Shown one piece after another: positions 15,725-24,669 of a stretch of DNA of 64,000 nt (the first letter of the stretch is position 1; each line of letters starts with the position of its first letter). The stretch is from Streptomyces laurentii (GTDB lineage Bacteria; Actinomycetota; Actinomycetes; Streptomycetales; Streptomycetaceae). The stretch covers positions 558,001 to 622,000 of the forward strand of contig AP017424.1 in assembly GCA_002355495.1 (NCBI GenBank), given 5' to 3'. Under the pieces are notes generated by a model. The model was not told where the DNA came from, searched no databases, and saw only the letters and a program-made list of their open reading frames with translations. The position numbers were made by a program, and so were the translations under genes.

Positions 15725-18700
15725 TCAGCGGGACAGGTAGTCCTGCCGCAGGGCGTCCAGGATGCCCGCCGCCTCCTCCATCCCGGCCGCCCGGCACCGT
15801 GCGATCTCCCCGGTCAGACGGGTGATGGCGTCGTTCAGGCGCTCCAGTCCGTTGCCCTCGATGAGGGCCGCGATCCGGGTGGCCTCGGCGCGCGGGAACC
15901 CGCCGTTCTCGCCGCCGCGTTCGTAAGCGGCGACGGCGGCCTCCGCCTCGGCGAGGGCCTCTGGGTGGCGGTCCGCGCCCGCGAGGACGCGGGCGCGCCG
16001 GTAGTGGACCTGCCCGGTCTCGTACCAGTGGGCGAAGTCCGTGGTGTCCTCCGGTACGGCGGCCAGCACGGCGTCCGCCCGGGCCAGGTGCTCCAGCGCC
16101 GTGTCGAGGCCCTCGGTGTCCCGGGACATCATGGTGAGGCGCGCGAACTCGCGTGCCATCTCGGCGATCCGGGGCCAGTTGGGCGCCTCTTCGTGGGCGG
16201 CGACGGCGCGCGCGTACGCGGTGTCCGCGGCCTCCCAGCGGTCGGCCATCGCCAGTGCGACGGCGGCGTCCGCGGCGACCATGGTGTGGATGTGCCGGTC
16301 GTCCTCCCACCCGGCGACGGTGTCCGCGAGGCGCAGGAACTCCTCGGCCGCCGGGAGGTACTCCTCCAGGTCCCGCAGCCCGCGTGCCAGTGTCAGCCGG
16401 ACCTGGGCGAGCAGCCGGTCGTCCGGCGCGGGTGCCGTCTCGTCCCGGGCGCCGGACAGGACCGACTCCAGGACCGCGACGGCGTCGGCCTGCTGGCCGG
16501 AGCGGGCCAGCACGTCGGCGAGCTGGAGCCGGGCGTCGGTGGCGTCGTCGGGTTCCCCGGCCTGGTCGAACCGCGCGGCCGCTTCGGAGAGATGACGCAC
16601 CGCGCCGCCGAAGTCGCCCAGGTGGGAGGCGGCGTGGCCGAGCATCGCGTACGTGGGGGCCAGCGGGAACTCGGTGTCGTCGTGGCGCACGGCGTCGGCG
16701 ATCGCCTGGTGCAGCAGCTCCGCGGCCTCGGCCGGCTGGTCCTTCGCCATCAGCAGCCGGGCGAGCTGGGCGCGCGGGCGCGAACCGCGCCACGGCCGGC
16801 CGGCGGCGGCCACGTCCCGCAGGGCCGCGCGCAGTTCGGCCTCGGCACGGTCCAGGTCGCCGCCGCGCCCGGCCATGTCGGCCGCGTACTGGCGGGCGTT
16901 GGCCACCTGGTGCGGCAGGTTCAGCCGTTCCGCCTCGGTCCGCAGCGTACGGGTGTGCTCCTCCGCGCGGGCGAGGGAGGCGTCCGACGGCTCCGGCTCC
17001 TCCGCCATGGCCTCCTGGAAGGCCGCGTAGGCACGGGCGTTGAGCACGGTGAGGTATTCGACCGCGCGGGCCTTCCCCAGGTCGGCGCCGAACGCGGCCT
17101 CGCCCGCGCCCGCGTTCTCACCCGTGAACGGGGCCTCGGTGGTGAGGCGTTCGGCGTCGCGCAGGAGCGCGTCGAGACCGGCCCGCATGTCCTCGGCGGT
17201 GTCCGTCCCGTTGCCGGCCCCGCCCTCGGCCTCGTTTTCGTTCTCGCCGCCCTGGTAGGTGCCCCAGGCGAGGCCGCGGGTCCGGGCGGACAGGGCGTGC
17301 CAGGGCATGCCGGCGCGCTCGTACAGTCCGGCGGCCCGGTTCAGCCAGGCCAGGCCCTCGTGATGACGGTCCGTCATGCCATTGCGGAACGCCTCGTGTT
17401 CGGCGAGTTCCGCCCGCAGCCGCTCCTCCGGGCCGAGTTCGTCGCCGTACGGGACGGGGTCGGGGGCGGTGCCGTCGGCGAGGCGCTCGCCGATCCGGAT
17501 CCACAGCCGGCCGGCGCCGGGGTGCCCTTCGAGGTCGAGCCGGCGTGCCTCGTGGACGAGGGTCACGAAGTCGTCGGGGACGGCGGTCACCGTGGCGAGG
17601 GCCGGTGCGGGCGCCGGTCCGGGCGTCGTCGCCCCGGCGGTACGGGCCAGGGTGGCGCGCAGCCCGAGTGGCAGGGGCTCGTCGAGCAGCGGGCGCCGGG
17701 CGAGGCGCTCCCGGCGGCGGTCGCCGACGGTGCCGGTGCCGTTGCGCGCGTCGAAGGCGGCGGCGAGCCGGTCCGCCTCGGCGCGGACGTGGGCGAGGAG
17801 TGTGCCGGCGGTCCACTCGCGGCCGGCCGGACCGGCGACCGCGGTGTCGGCGTGGCCGTCCTCGTCCAGCCGGGCGAGCAGCACCTCGACGCCGGTGAGG
17901 AAGTCCAGGTGGTCGAGCGGCGCGCTGTCGGAGGCGAACAGCGGGCGGTTCTCGGCGAGGATCTCCAGGCCGCGCCCCTCGTTGCGGGACAGCGCGCAGA
18001 ACTCCAGGTGCAGGCCGACCTCGTTCTGCGTGCCGGTGTTGCCGCGCACCTGGCGGTAGCCGGCCAGGTGGAACGAGCGGGCCTCGTCGAGCCGGCCGGT
18101 GCGCAGCAGCGGCAGCAGGGCGCGGGCCTGGCTGGTCTTGGGCTCCTCGCTGCAGCTCTGGCTGCGGTCGAAGACCGGGCCCCAGGCGTCGAGGGCCGCC
18201 TTGTCGTCACCGGTCCGCACGAGGTGGGAGGCGAAGCGCCGGGTCTCGCACGCCTCGCAGTCGCTCAGCTTGGTGCGGGGCCGGGTGGCCCACAGGTCGT
18301 AGGCGTCCTCGATGCCGACGCCGGTGTGGGCGGCGATGTGGTAGCGCATGGTGGCGACCGGCTGGACGCCGTGCCCGGCGGCCTCGTACCGCTCGCGCAT
18401 CCGGTCGGTCCAGCCCTGGACGGTGGCCAGCGGCACCTCGGGCACCTGGAGCAGGGAGGTCGTCACCCACTTGAAGTTCCAGAAGACGTGGTGGGCCTCC
18501 CACTCGCTGAAGGACTCGGGGGTGGTGTCCCAGAGCTTGAGGAGCCGGGCGAAGACGACGGGCGCCTTACGGTGCTCGCCGGTGTACTCGTACGCCGACA
18601 TCAGCTCCAGCAGGGCGGTGACGAGGACGTCGGGCTTCTCGAAGGCCTCGGCCGCCTCGACGAGTTCCTCGGCGGTGACGGTGCGCTGGAGGCCGTAGGG

Positions 18701-18754
18701 CCGCTCGTGGTTCTCGCGCAGGGCTTCGAACACGGCCTCGGGGGTGTCGAGCAT
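15725..18754 (-). CDS. Large tetratricopeptide-repeat protein coupled to HSP90
   Basis: A 1009-residue helical protein built of TPR-like pairs, for example residues 540 onward with AALRDVAAAGRPWRGSRPRA and QPAEAAELLHQAIADAVRHD. No catalytic domain is evident; a central Pro/Thr-rich stretch near residue 370 separates two halves. Cysteine pairs in DCEACETRR may bind metal. Its ATG directly follows the TAG stop of the HSP90 gene without a gap, and the AAGGAC ribosome site lies inside that gene, so translation is coupled. A client-binding or co-chaperone role for HSP90 is a reasonable inference. Confidence 0.75.
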   Translation of the reverse strand: MLDTPEAVFEALRENHERPYGLQRTVTAEELVEAAEAFEKPDVLVTALLELMSAYEYTGEHRKAPVVFARLLKLWDTTPESFSEWEAHHVFWNFKWVTTSLLQVPEVPLATVQGWTDRMRERYEAAGHGVQPVATMRYHIAAHTGVGIEDAYDLWATRPRTKLSDCEACETRRFASHLVRTGDDKAALDAWGPVFDRSQSCSEEPKTSQARALLPLLRTGRLDEARSFHLAGYRQVRGNTGTQNEVGLHLEFCALSRNEGRGLEILAENRPLFASDSAPLDHLDFLTGVEVLLARLDEDGHADTAVAGPAGREWTAGTLLAHVRAEADRLAAAFDARNGTGTVGDRRRERLARRPLLDEPLPLGLRATLARTAGATTPGPAPAPALATVTAVPDDFVTLVHEARRLDLEGHPGAGRLWIRIGERLADGTAPDPVPYGDELGPEERLRAELAEHEAFRNGMTDRHHEGLAWLNRAAGLYERAGMPWHALSARTRGLAWGTYQGGENENEAEGGAGNGTDTAEDMRAGLDALLRDAERLTTEAPFTGENAGAGEAAFGADLGKARAVEYLTVLNARAYAAFQEAMAEEPEPSDASLARAEEHTRTLRTEAERLNLPHQVANARQYAADMAGRGGDLDRAEAELRAALRDVAAAGRPWRGSRPRAQLARLLMAKDQPAEAAELLHQAIADAVRHDDTEFPLAPTYAMLGHAASHLGDFGGAVRHLSEAAARFDQAGEPDDATDARLQLADVLARSGQQADAVAVLESVLSGARDETAPAPDDRLLAQVRLTLARGLRDLEEYLPAAEEFLRLADTVAGWEDDRHIHTMVAADAAVALAMADRWEAADTAYARAVAAHEEAPNWPRIAEMAREFARLTMMSRDTEGLDTALEHLARADAVLAAVPEDTTDFAHWYETGQVHYRRARVLAGADRHPEALAEAEAAVAAYERGGENGGFPRAEATRIAALIEGNGLERLNDAITRLTGEIARCRAAGMEEAAGILDALRQDYLSR

Positions 18755-20632
18755 CTAGATGTCCTTCCGGGGCTCGGTGCCGGGGGTGTCGGTGCCGGGG
18801 GTGTAGGTGCCGGAGTGGTGCATGGCGTGCGTGAGCAGGCCGATGAAGGCCCGGTTGAGCAGGGCGCTCTCGCTGGCCTTGAGCGGGCGGCGGCTGAGCA
18901 GCAGCGCCTGCCCGTACAGCGCCTCGGCGGTGGTGACGGCCAGGCCGCGCTCGGTGATCGTGACGGCCTGGCGGACCAGCGGGTTGAGGTGGTTCAGGAC
19001 GAGCTGGGCGCGCGGGGTCTCCTGGCGCAGGGAGCCGAGGATGTCGGCCCACAGTCCGTCGCTGTCGGCGGCGAGCCCGGCCCGGGTCCGCTCGTGCCGT
19101 GCCTCGCGGTTGTCGAGGAGCAGCGCGGGCGCGGTGACCGGCTGGAAGTCGCGCAGGACGACGTCGCAGTCGTGCAGGGCGATCGTCTCGCGGGCGACGG
19201 TGAGGAAGCCGGCGGCGCGCAGTTCGGCGGTCGGGTCGACGGCGTCGAGGTGGGCGGTGACGGTGGCCGGGTCGAGGTCGGTGACGGACGTGCCGGGGCG
19301 GATCTCGGGCAGCCGGTGGACCAGGTCGTGGTCGTAGGTGTAGCCGCCGTTGACGACGCCGAGCCCCGCGGCCGAGGCGATCGGGGCGACCTGCCGGAAC
19401 TCCTCGACGCTCCGGGTGACCAGGAGCGTCGGGTGGGTCCGGGCGAACTCCTCGAGGGTGACGTTGCCGTCGGTGGTCTCGAACGGCAGCCACGGCAGCA
19501 CGATCCGCAGCAGCTCGTCGTCGTAGCGGGCGAGCGCCTTGACCGCGAGGTGGTGCGTGTCGATGAACCGGTGCAGAAGGGCCGGGTCGCTGGCGGCCAG
19601 GCCGGTGAGCCAGTCCCGGATCCGGTCGCCGAGGGCGTCGCGTACGGCGGACAGCGTGCCGTCCTCGTACAGCGACTCGCGCGAGGCGGTGGGCCGCAGA
19701 CTGGTGGTGTCGACGACGCAGCGTACGAAGAACGCCCAGTCCGGGAGGAGTTCGGGCGCCTGGTCGGTGAGCAGCATGCCCTTGAGGTGCACCCGGTGGC
19801 CGGCCCGCTGGGCCGGGCTGACGGCGGTGGGCAGGACGTACGCGACACCGCGCAGTCCGGCCGCCGGGAGGTCCAGCTCGATCGTGTCGAGCGGGGTGAA
19901 GTCGAAGAGGGTGCGGCAGTACGCGGTGAGCGCCTCGCGGCGGGCGAGCGGGGAGCGGTGGTCCCGCTCCCACGGCGGCGCCTCGTTCACCCGGTGGGTC
20001 TCGCCGCGCGCGGTGACGACGGTGACCTCGTGCCGGAGCAGACCGCCGTAGTGCCGGGCGAGCGCCACGACCTGGTCGGGGCTGGTCCATTCGGCGTTGT
20101 CCGGGCGCGGGGTCAGTCGCACGGTGGTGCCGGGCTCGGGGACGGCGGACGGGGGCAGCGTACGCAGGGTGTAGCGGCCGTCGGAGTGGCCGCGCCACTC
20201 GACGGCGGGCGCGGCCGGGTCGGCGGCGGACCGGCTGAGGACGGTGATCTCGTCGGCGACGACGAAGCAGGCGAGCAGGCCGATGCCGAACTGTCCGATG
20301 AACTCGCCGCGCGCGGCGTCGAGTCCGGCGCCGTCGAAGGCGCCGTCGGCGGTCCGCTTGGAGCTGCGCCCGATGGTGGCGAGGAAGCGGTGGACGTCCG
20401 CCTCGGTCAGCCCGACGCCGGTGTCCGTGACGGTGAGGGTGTCGCCGGTGCGCACGGTGATGGTGCCGGGCGCGGCGGGATCGAGCGCCTGGCGGGCGGT
20501 GATGGCGTCGACGGCGTTCTGGAGCAGTTCGCGCAGGTAGACGCGGGGGCTGGAGTAGAGGTGGTGGGAGAGCAGGTCGACCAGTCCGCGCAGGTCGACC
20601 TGGAAGGTGTGGGACGTCTGGGATGGGGACAC
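18755..20632 (-). CDS. htpG: HSP90-family chaperone (HtpG-like)
   Basis: A 625-residue HSP90, the same length as HtpG. The GHKL ATP site shows LRELLQNAVDAITARQ (N-box), DTGVGLTEADVHRFLATIG (G1) and EFIGQFGIGLLACFVVAD (G2). Middle-domain features follow (LTPRPDNAEWTSPDQ; GVAYVLPTAV). It differs from enterobacterial HtpG by a divergent C-terminus ending TEPRKDI. The GTG start is supported by GAAGGA 8 nt upstream. The stop TAG is immediately followed by the ATG of the TPR gene. No HAIR or CIRCE element was seen in the 333-bp region upstream. It acts in the cytosol as an ATP-driven folding factor. Confidence 0.85.
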   Translation of the reverse strand: MSPSQTSHTFQVDLRGLVDLLSHHLYSSPRVYLRELLQNAVDAITARQALDPAAPGTITVRTGDTLTVTDTGVGLTEADVHRFLATIGRSSKRTADGAFDGAGLDAARGEFIGQFGIGLLACFVVADEITVLSRSAADPAAPAVEWRGHSDGRYTLRTLPPSAVPEPGTTVRLTPRPDNAEWTSPDQVVALARHYGGLLRHEVTVVTARGETHRVNEAPPWERDHRSPLARREALTAYCRTLFDFTPLDTIELDLPAAGLRGVAYVLPTAVSPAQRAGHRVHLKGMLLTDQAPELLPDWAFFVRCVVDTTSLRPTASRESLYEDGTLSAVRDALGDRIRDWLTGLAASDPALLHRFIDTHHLAVKALARYDDELLRIVLPWLPFETTDGNVTLEEFARTHPTLLVTRSVEEFRQVAPIASAAGLGVVNGGYTYDHDLVHRLPEIRPGTSVTDLDPATVTAHLDAVDPTAELRAAGFLTVARETIALHDCDVVLRDFQPVTAPALLLDNREARHERTRAGLAADSDGLWADILGSLRQETPRAQLVLNHLNPLVRQAVTITERGLAVTTAEALYGQALLLSRRPLKASESALLNRAFIGLLTHAMHHSGTYTPGTDTPGTEPRKDI

Positions 20633-20965
20633 CTGGTGAGGTCCTTCGGTACGCGCCCCGCGCGGTGGGCGGGGCGGAAGACGGGGGTTCGGCGAGCGAC
20701 GGGCGGGCTCGCCGTACGGGATGCGGGAGAGGGGTGCGGGAAAGGGGCGCGGGGTCACGGCCCACGGCGTACGGGATACGGGCGCGGGGTCACGCCGACC
20801 GCGGCCCGGCCGGTGGCCGGGTCGCGGGGCGGGGTTCTGGTCCGGGGCCGGAGCCGGGGCCGGAGCCGGGCGGGCCCTGGGCCCGGGCCCGGGCCTGGGC
20901 GCCGTACCGGACGGCGGCCGGCCTCCCGGCCGGCTCGCGTCCGGTCGCCCGGACACGGCGTCGGG
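20633..20965. other. GC-rich intergenic region with short repeats
   Basis: The 333-bp gap upstream of the HSP90 gene holds low-complexity GC-rich DNA, including two copies of GGGGCCGGAGCC around 20840-20870 and a run of GGGCCC-type palindromes near 20875-20895. The phrase GCGCGGGGTCACG also occurs twice (about 20747 and 20782). No gene, HAIR or CIRCE site was found. Confidence 0.5.
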
Positions 20966-21931
20966 TCAGCGCGCCCACTTGCGGTAGGCGGCGGCCGGAT
21001 CGGCGCCGTCGAGGTACTGCCAGGGGAACTCGCTGACCCGGCCCTCGATCGCGTCGAAGCACTCGCGCGCGGCGGGCACCTCGCCCGAGAGCGCGAAGGC
21101 CATGGCGAAGGCGTTGAGGACCCCCAGCCACGCGCCCTCACGGACGAAGTCAGGGTGCCGGTACGAGTGGTCGGCGGCCTCGTTGAGCGACGCCACGACC
21201 TCGGGCGAGGTGATGTACTCCCCGTCCGGTCCCGACTCCATGTCCAGCCACTGTTCGATGTGGGCGAGGGCGACCAGCTCGCCGAGCGGGGTGCCGGCGG
21301 GCGCGCCGAACACGGCCGCGCGCGCGAAGGCGTGCGTCTCCTCGTGCGACCCGCTCCACTTCGCGCAGACCTGCTGGAGCTGCTGCTGGTGCGCCCCGGC
21401 GTGGTGCGGGGCGCGGCGTACGGTCGCCTCGAACCGGCGGCGGGCGACGGTCTGTCCGACCTCGAGCCCGCGGCCGCTGATCTGCAGGACGTACCAGGGC
21501 GAGGCCCAGCCCGGCTCCAGCTCGGCCGCCTCGTACAGCCACTTCTCGGCCTTGCGCAGCCGCTCGTGGAAGATCTCGAACTGCTCCTGGGAAACCTGCG
21601 AGGCGCGCGCTCCGGTACGGGCCTCCCAGCCCCAGTCGACGTACCGTACGCCGGCCACGAGACGCGGCAGCGCGGCGTCCGGCGCGTCGGCGATCACGCC
21701 GGTGATCCATGTCTCGACGCCGGCGGTCTCCCCGGCGGCCCACAGCAGTTCCGTCCAGTCCCCGCCCTCGGGGCGCGCTTCCAGCAGCGCCCGCAGGGTC
21801 TCCCAGTCGGCCGCCTCGGCGGCCATCCGCGCCCGCGCCACGTCGGGATCGCCGGAACCCTTCTGTACCTGTGCGACGGGCCTCCCGGCCCGCTTCGCCA
21901 GCGTGCGCCCCCAGCCACGGAGCAACGCCAT
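20966..21931 (-). CDS. Uncharacterised TPR-like helical protein
   Basis: A 321-residue soluble protein, mostly helical with many Trp residues (MALLRGWGRTLAKRAGRPVA; RARMAAEAADWETLRALLEA; RLRKAEKWLYEAAELEPGWA). The pattern resembles TPR/SEL1-like pairs in the DUF4034-type proteins of Streptomyces, although I cannot assign the domain firmly. ATG start has an AAGGGG site. It lies upstream of the HSP90/TPR pair on the same strand, but the 333-bp gap suggests separate transcription. Confidence 0.6.
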   Translation of the reverse strand: MALLRGWGRTLAKRAGRPVAQVQKGSGDPDVARARMAAEAADWETLRALLEARPEGGDWTELLWAAGETAGVETWITGVIADAPDAALPRLVAGVRYVDWGWEARTGARASQVSQEQFEIFHERLRKAEKWLYEAAELEPGWASPWYVLQISGRGLEVGQTVARRRFEATVRRAPHHAGAHQQQLQQVCAKWSGSHEETHAFARAAVFGAPAGTPLGELVALAHIEQWLDMESGPDGEYITSPEVVASLNEAADHSYRHPDFVREGAWLGVLNAFAMAFALSGEVPAARECFDAIEGRVSEFPWQYLDGADPAAAYRKWAR

Positions 21932-22102
21932 GTCCCCACCCCTTGATTCGTACGTGCGGGCGAGAGTCGGTGACCGCCTCACCCGGTGGAGTAGTGACTA
22001 TCACGCGCCACTGACACCCGCACGCCAGTATCCCCGCGACAGCCGGCCCGGCCGCTGTCGGGGCGGTTCCGCGGGCAGACCGTTCCTCGGGCCGGCCGTC
22101 CC

Positions 22103-23371
22103 TCAGCCGGGAGCCCGCCGTCCGCCCCAGAGCCGCGCCACGAGAGCGGCGGCGGCCAGCACGAGGGTCACCGCGCCCGACACGGCCAGCACCTGACGGG
22201 CACCCAGCGCGGCGACGAGCGGACCGCCGAGCGCGGTGCCCACGGGCGCCGCGGTGAGCAGGGCGGCGCTGCGGGCGGCCAGGACCGTGGTCAGCCACGC
22301 CGCCGGCGTGCGGTCCTGGAAGAGCGTGTACGAGAGGGCGGGGAACGGCCCGTAGATCGCACCGCCGAGCGCGAAGCAGCCGAGGGTGACGACGACGGGC
22401 ACGTCCAGGCCGAACGGCAGGAGCATCAACCCCCAGCCGGCGACGACGCCCAGGATGACCGGCCACAGCGGAAGCCTGCGCAGCGCTCCCGCGGTCAGCC
22501 CGCCGACGACGGCGCCCGCGCCGAACAGCGTCCAGTACAGCCCGAGCAGACCCGCGTCCGCGTGGAGGTCGTCCGTGACGTGCAGCGGCAGCGCGACCTC
22601 CACCGGCCCGTAGAGCAGGTTGAAGAACCACGTCAGGGCGAGGACGCCGAGGAGTTCGGGCTGCCGGCGCAACAGCGAGAACCCGGCGGCCGACCGGCCG
22701 GTGTCGACCGGCCCCGCCGACACCGCCGCCTCCTCGGCCGCGGCATCGTGCCCGCCGTCGCCCAACCGGCCCGCCTGGAAGGCGAGTACGGCGAACGACA
22801 GGGCGTCGATGCCGATGATCCAGGCCGGGCCGATGCCCGTCGCCAGGAACCCGGCGAGCGCGGGACCGACGATCACGGACGCCGATCCGCTGGCGCTGAC
22901 GAGCGCGTTCGCCGCCAGCCGCTGCTCGGACGGCAGGATGCGCGCGAGCAGTGTGTACTTCCCCGCGCTCCCCCAGGCGTGCAGGACCGACGAACCCGCG
23001 AGGAGGACGACGTACAGCACAGGGCTCAGCACCCCCGCGGCCCAGGCCACGGGCACGCCGCCGAGCAGCACCGCGCGCAGCCACCCGTCCAGGGCCAGCA
23101 GCCGCCGGGCGGGCAGCCGGCGCAGCCGACGGCCGAGGAGCAACGCCCCGGCGGCACCGGGGAGGGCGTAGGCGGCCACGGCGGCACCGACGACCGGTCC
23201 GGACTGCCCGGCGGGCGCGATGAGCACGGCCAGCCACGCCACGGCGACCACACTCATCCCGTCACCGACGTCCGAGGCCACCAGCGCGGGCAGCAGCCGC
23301 CGGAACCGGGCGTGGGCGAACAGCGGCCGGTACGTCGGCGGCAGAAGACGGGTGAGAGGGAGCAGCGCCAC
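22103..23371 (-). CDS. MFS transporter, drug-efflux type
   Basis: A 422-residue permease with about 12 hydrophobic segments. It resembles the group that includes antibiotic efflux and enterobactin exporter-like proteins (FRRLLPALVASDVGDGMSVV at the start and LLLGRRLRRLPARRLLALDG as the loop 2-3 motif). The central loop (GDGGHDAAAEEAAVSAGPVD) is short. Substrate unknown. The GTG start is used because no better site exists. The gene lies downstream of a tRNA-Leu gene, separated by a strong terminator. Confidence 0.8.
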   Translation of the reverse strand: MALLPLTRLLPPTYRPLFAHARFRRLLPALVASDVGDGMSVVAVAWLAVLIAPAGQSGPVVGAAVAAYALPGAAGALLLGRRLRRLPARRLLALDGWLRAVLLGGVPVAWAAGVLSPVLYVVLLAGSSVLHAWGSAGKYTLLARILPSEQRLAANALVSASGSASVIVGPALAGFLATGIGPAWIIGIDALSFAVLAFQAGRLGDGGHDAAAEEAAVSAGPVDTGRSAAGFSLLRRQPELLGVLALTWFFNLLYGPVEVALPLHVTDDLHADAGLLGLYWTLFGAGAVVGGLTAGALRRLPLWPVILGVVAGWGLMLLPFGLDVPVVVTLGCFALGGAIYGPFPALSYTLFQDRTPAAWLTTVLAARSAALLTAAPVGTALGGPLVAALGARQVLAVSGAVTLVLAAAALVARLWGGRRAPG

Positions 23372-23470
23372 GCCGGTCAGCGTGGCAGTTCAAGCCCGCT
23401 TGAGGTCAAGGGGGTTGGGGCGGAGAAACCCTCCGTCACCATGCCCGGCCGGCCGCCACCGGGAACACGC

Positions 23471-23500
23471 GAAAGGCCCCTGCTGAAGCAGGGGCCTTTC
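23471..23500 (-). terminator. Strong bidirectional hairpin after tRNA-Leu
   Basis: GAAAGGCCCCTGCT at 23471-23484 and its exact complement at 23487-23500 leave a 2-nt loop (nominal 4 after fraying). Located 3 nt past the tRNA 3' end, it likely ends the tRNA transcript. Confidence 0.85.
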
Positions 23501-23503
23501 GGC

Positions 23504-23590
23504 TGGTGTCCGAGGGGGACTTGAACCCCCACGCCCGATAAAGGGCACTAGCACCTCAAGCTAGCGCGTCTGCCATTCCGCCACCCGGAC
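23504..23590 (-). tRNA. tRNA-Leu (anticodon GAG)
   Basis: An 87-nt class II tRNA with CCA encoded. The acceptor stem GTCCGGG pairs with CTCGGAC, the anticodon stem CTAGC/GCTAG encloses loop TTGAGGT (anticodon GAG, reading CUC and CUU), a variable arm of about 13 nt follows (TGCCCTTTATCGGGC), and the T loop is GGGGGTTCAAGTCCCCC. No integrase or attachment-site duplication was noticed nearby. Confidence 0.95.
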
Positions 23591-23773
23591 GGGGTGTGTG
23601 CCGTTCGCTCGGTGTTTCCCTCGCGGCGACAAGAACTAATCTACCAGCAGTTTCGCCCCCTCCCGACCCATCCGCGGGGGCCGGCGGCGGGCCGGGCGTC
23701 GGCCGCGCCCGACCGCCCGATCCGTTCGCGCCACCCCCCTCCGGCGGCGTCGACCGGACGGCGGGGCGGCCGC

Positions 23774-23779
23774 GATACT
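23774..23779 (+). promoter_or_regulatory. -10-like hexamer 6 nt before a start codon
   Basis: GATACT precedes ATG 23786 by 6 nt, and TCGACC at 23750-23755 sits 18 nt further up. Leaderless transcription is likely. Confidence 0.5.
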
Positions 23780-23785
23780 GCCGAG

Positions 23786-24424
23786 ATGACGTGCTTCGTA
23801 CGGTTCCAGGCAACGACGCGCAGTCCACGGGGCCACTTCCCCGGGGTGTTCGCCTTGGCCAACGGGCTGGCCCGGGACGGCCGGCTGAGCGCCGCGGAGT
23901 ACCGCTTCTGGCGGGAGTCCAACGACTGGTACGACGCCGCGTACCCCGATCCGTCGGCCGGCGACCCCGGGGTGTACAACCCCGTCCTGAACCCGGGCGC
24001 CGTCGCCTGGTTCAAGGGCACGGCCCGGCATCTGATCAACCGGGTGCCCGGCTATCTCGCGCTCCTGGCCGCGCACGGGGTGCCGTGCGTGCGCGTCGAG
24101 TCGGCGGATCCGGGACGGATCGTCTACGAGGACGACGTCCAGGTGGTGGTCGTGCCGTGGGGGCCGGACCGGGAGATCCGACCGGGAGATCCGACCCGGA
24201 GATCCGACCCGGAGATCCGACCCGGAGATCCGACCGGGAGATCCGACCGGGGCGGCCCCCGACGCCGTCAGCCCTGGGCCGCCGCCTCCGCCTCGCGCGC
24301 GATCCGCTCGAACTGGGCGCCCATCGCCTCGGCGAGGGCCTGCGCGGCCGAGAGCGGGCGGACCATGACCGTGAGGTCGTCGATCCTTCCGTCCTCGTCG
24401 AAGTGGAGGAAGTCGCAGCCCTGA
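23786..24424 (+). CDS. Hypothetical protein with repeat-run-on C-terminus
   Basis: The first 128 residues are a compact, conserved-looking unit (MTCFVRFQATTRSPRGHFPG; YRFWRESNDWYDAAYPDPSA; DDVQVVVVPWG), known in Streptomyces as an uncharacterised family. After VPWGPD the frame enters six copies of a 13-bp repeat that encode EIRPGDPTRRSDP-type residues, and then runs about 157 nt into the 3' end of the convergent SnoaL-like gene. The natural stop has probably been lost through repeat expansion; the functional protein likely ends near residue 130. Start lies 6 nt after a -10-like GATACT. Confidence 0.6.
   Translation: MTCFVRFQATTRSPRGHFPGVFALANGLARDGRLSAAEYRFWRESNDWYDAAYPDPSAGDPGVYNPVLNPGAVAWFKGTARHLINRVPGYLALLAAHGVPCVRVESADPGRIVYEDDVQVVVVPWGPDREIRPGDPTRRSDPEIRPGDPTGRSDRGGPRRRQPWAAASASRAIRSNWAPIASARACAAESGRTMTVRSSILPSSSKWRKSQP
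24167..24244. repeat. 13-bp tandem repeat, six copies, at a gene 3' end
   Basis: Units GACCGGGAGATCC or GACCCGGAGATCC run without gaps at 24167-24179, 24180-24192, 24193-24205, 24206-24218, 24219-24231 and 24232-24244, followed by a partial unit. Because 13 is not a multiple of three, each gain or loss shifts the reading frame of the gene at 23786. Confidence 0.9.
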
Positions 24425-24669
24425 AGGGTGCGGCCGCCGACGGTCGCGGTGAAGACGAGGGCGTGGTCGCGGCCGCCGGGGTCGGCGATCTCGCGCTCGT
24501 ACGCGAAGTCCTCGAAGACCCGCATCACGGCGCGCAGGATCGCCGCGGTGATCGCCTTGCCCGGGTACGGCTTGAAGGCGACGGGGCTGGTGAAGACGAC
24601 GTCGTCGGCGAGGAGCGCCTCGATGGCCGCGAGGTCACGGGCCTCGACGGCCGCGCGGAAGGGGTGCAT
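24268..24669 (-). CDS. SnoaL-like / NTF2-fold protein
   Basis: A 133-residue cone-fold protein of the SnoaL/NTF2 superfamily (MHPFRAAVEARDLAAIEALL; DDVVFTSPVAFKPYPGK; GCDFLHFDEDGRIDDLTVMV). Members include polyketide cyclases, isomerases and small ligand binders; no catalytic residues can be pinned down. I prefer ATG 24669; a GTG at 24717 would add 16 residues. A perfect 14-bp palindrome GTCTCGATCGAGAC lies at 24689-24702, 20 nt upstream of the start, and may be an operator. It converges on the repeat-bearing gene at 23786. Confidence 0.75.
   Translation of the reverse strand: MHPFRAAVEARDLAAIEALLADDVVFTSPVAFKPYPGKAITAAILRAVMRVFEDFAYEREIADPGGRDHALVFTATVGGRTLQGCDFLHFDEDGRIDDLTVMVRPLSAAQALAEAMGAQFERIAREAEAAAQG

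Noticed and set aside
15722..21946. Plus-strand open frame of more than 2000 codons opposite the TPR and HSP90 genes
   Set aside because: It has low-complexity Gly/Val/Ala composition and no motifs, and it is the antisense shadow of three well-supported minus-strand genes.
23504..23590. tRNA-Leu as an integration site of a mobile element
   Set aside because: No integrase, excisionase or repeated tRNA 3' end was seen in the flanks.
24167..24244. CRISPR-like array
   Set aside because: The 13-bp units are contiguous with no spacers and no cas genes are nearby.
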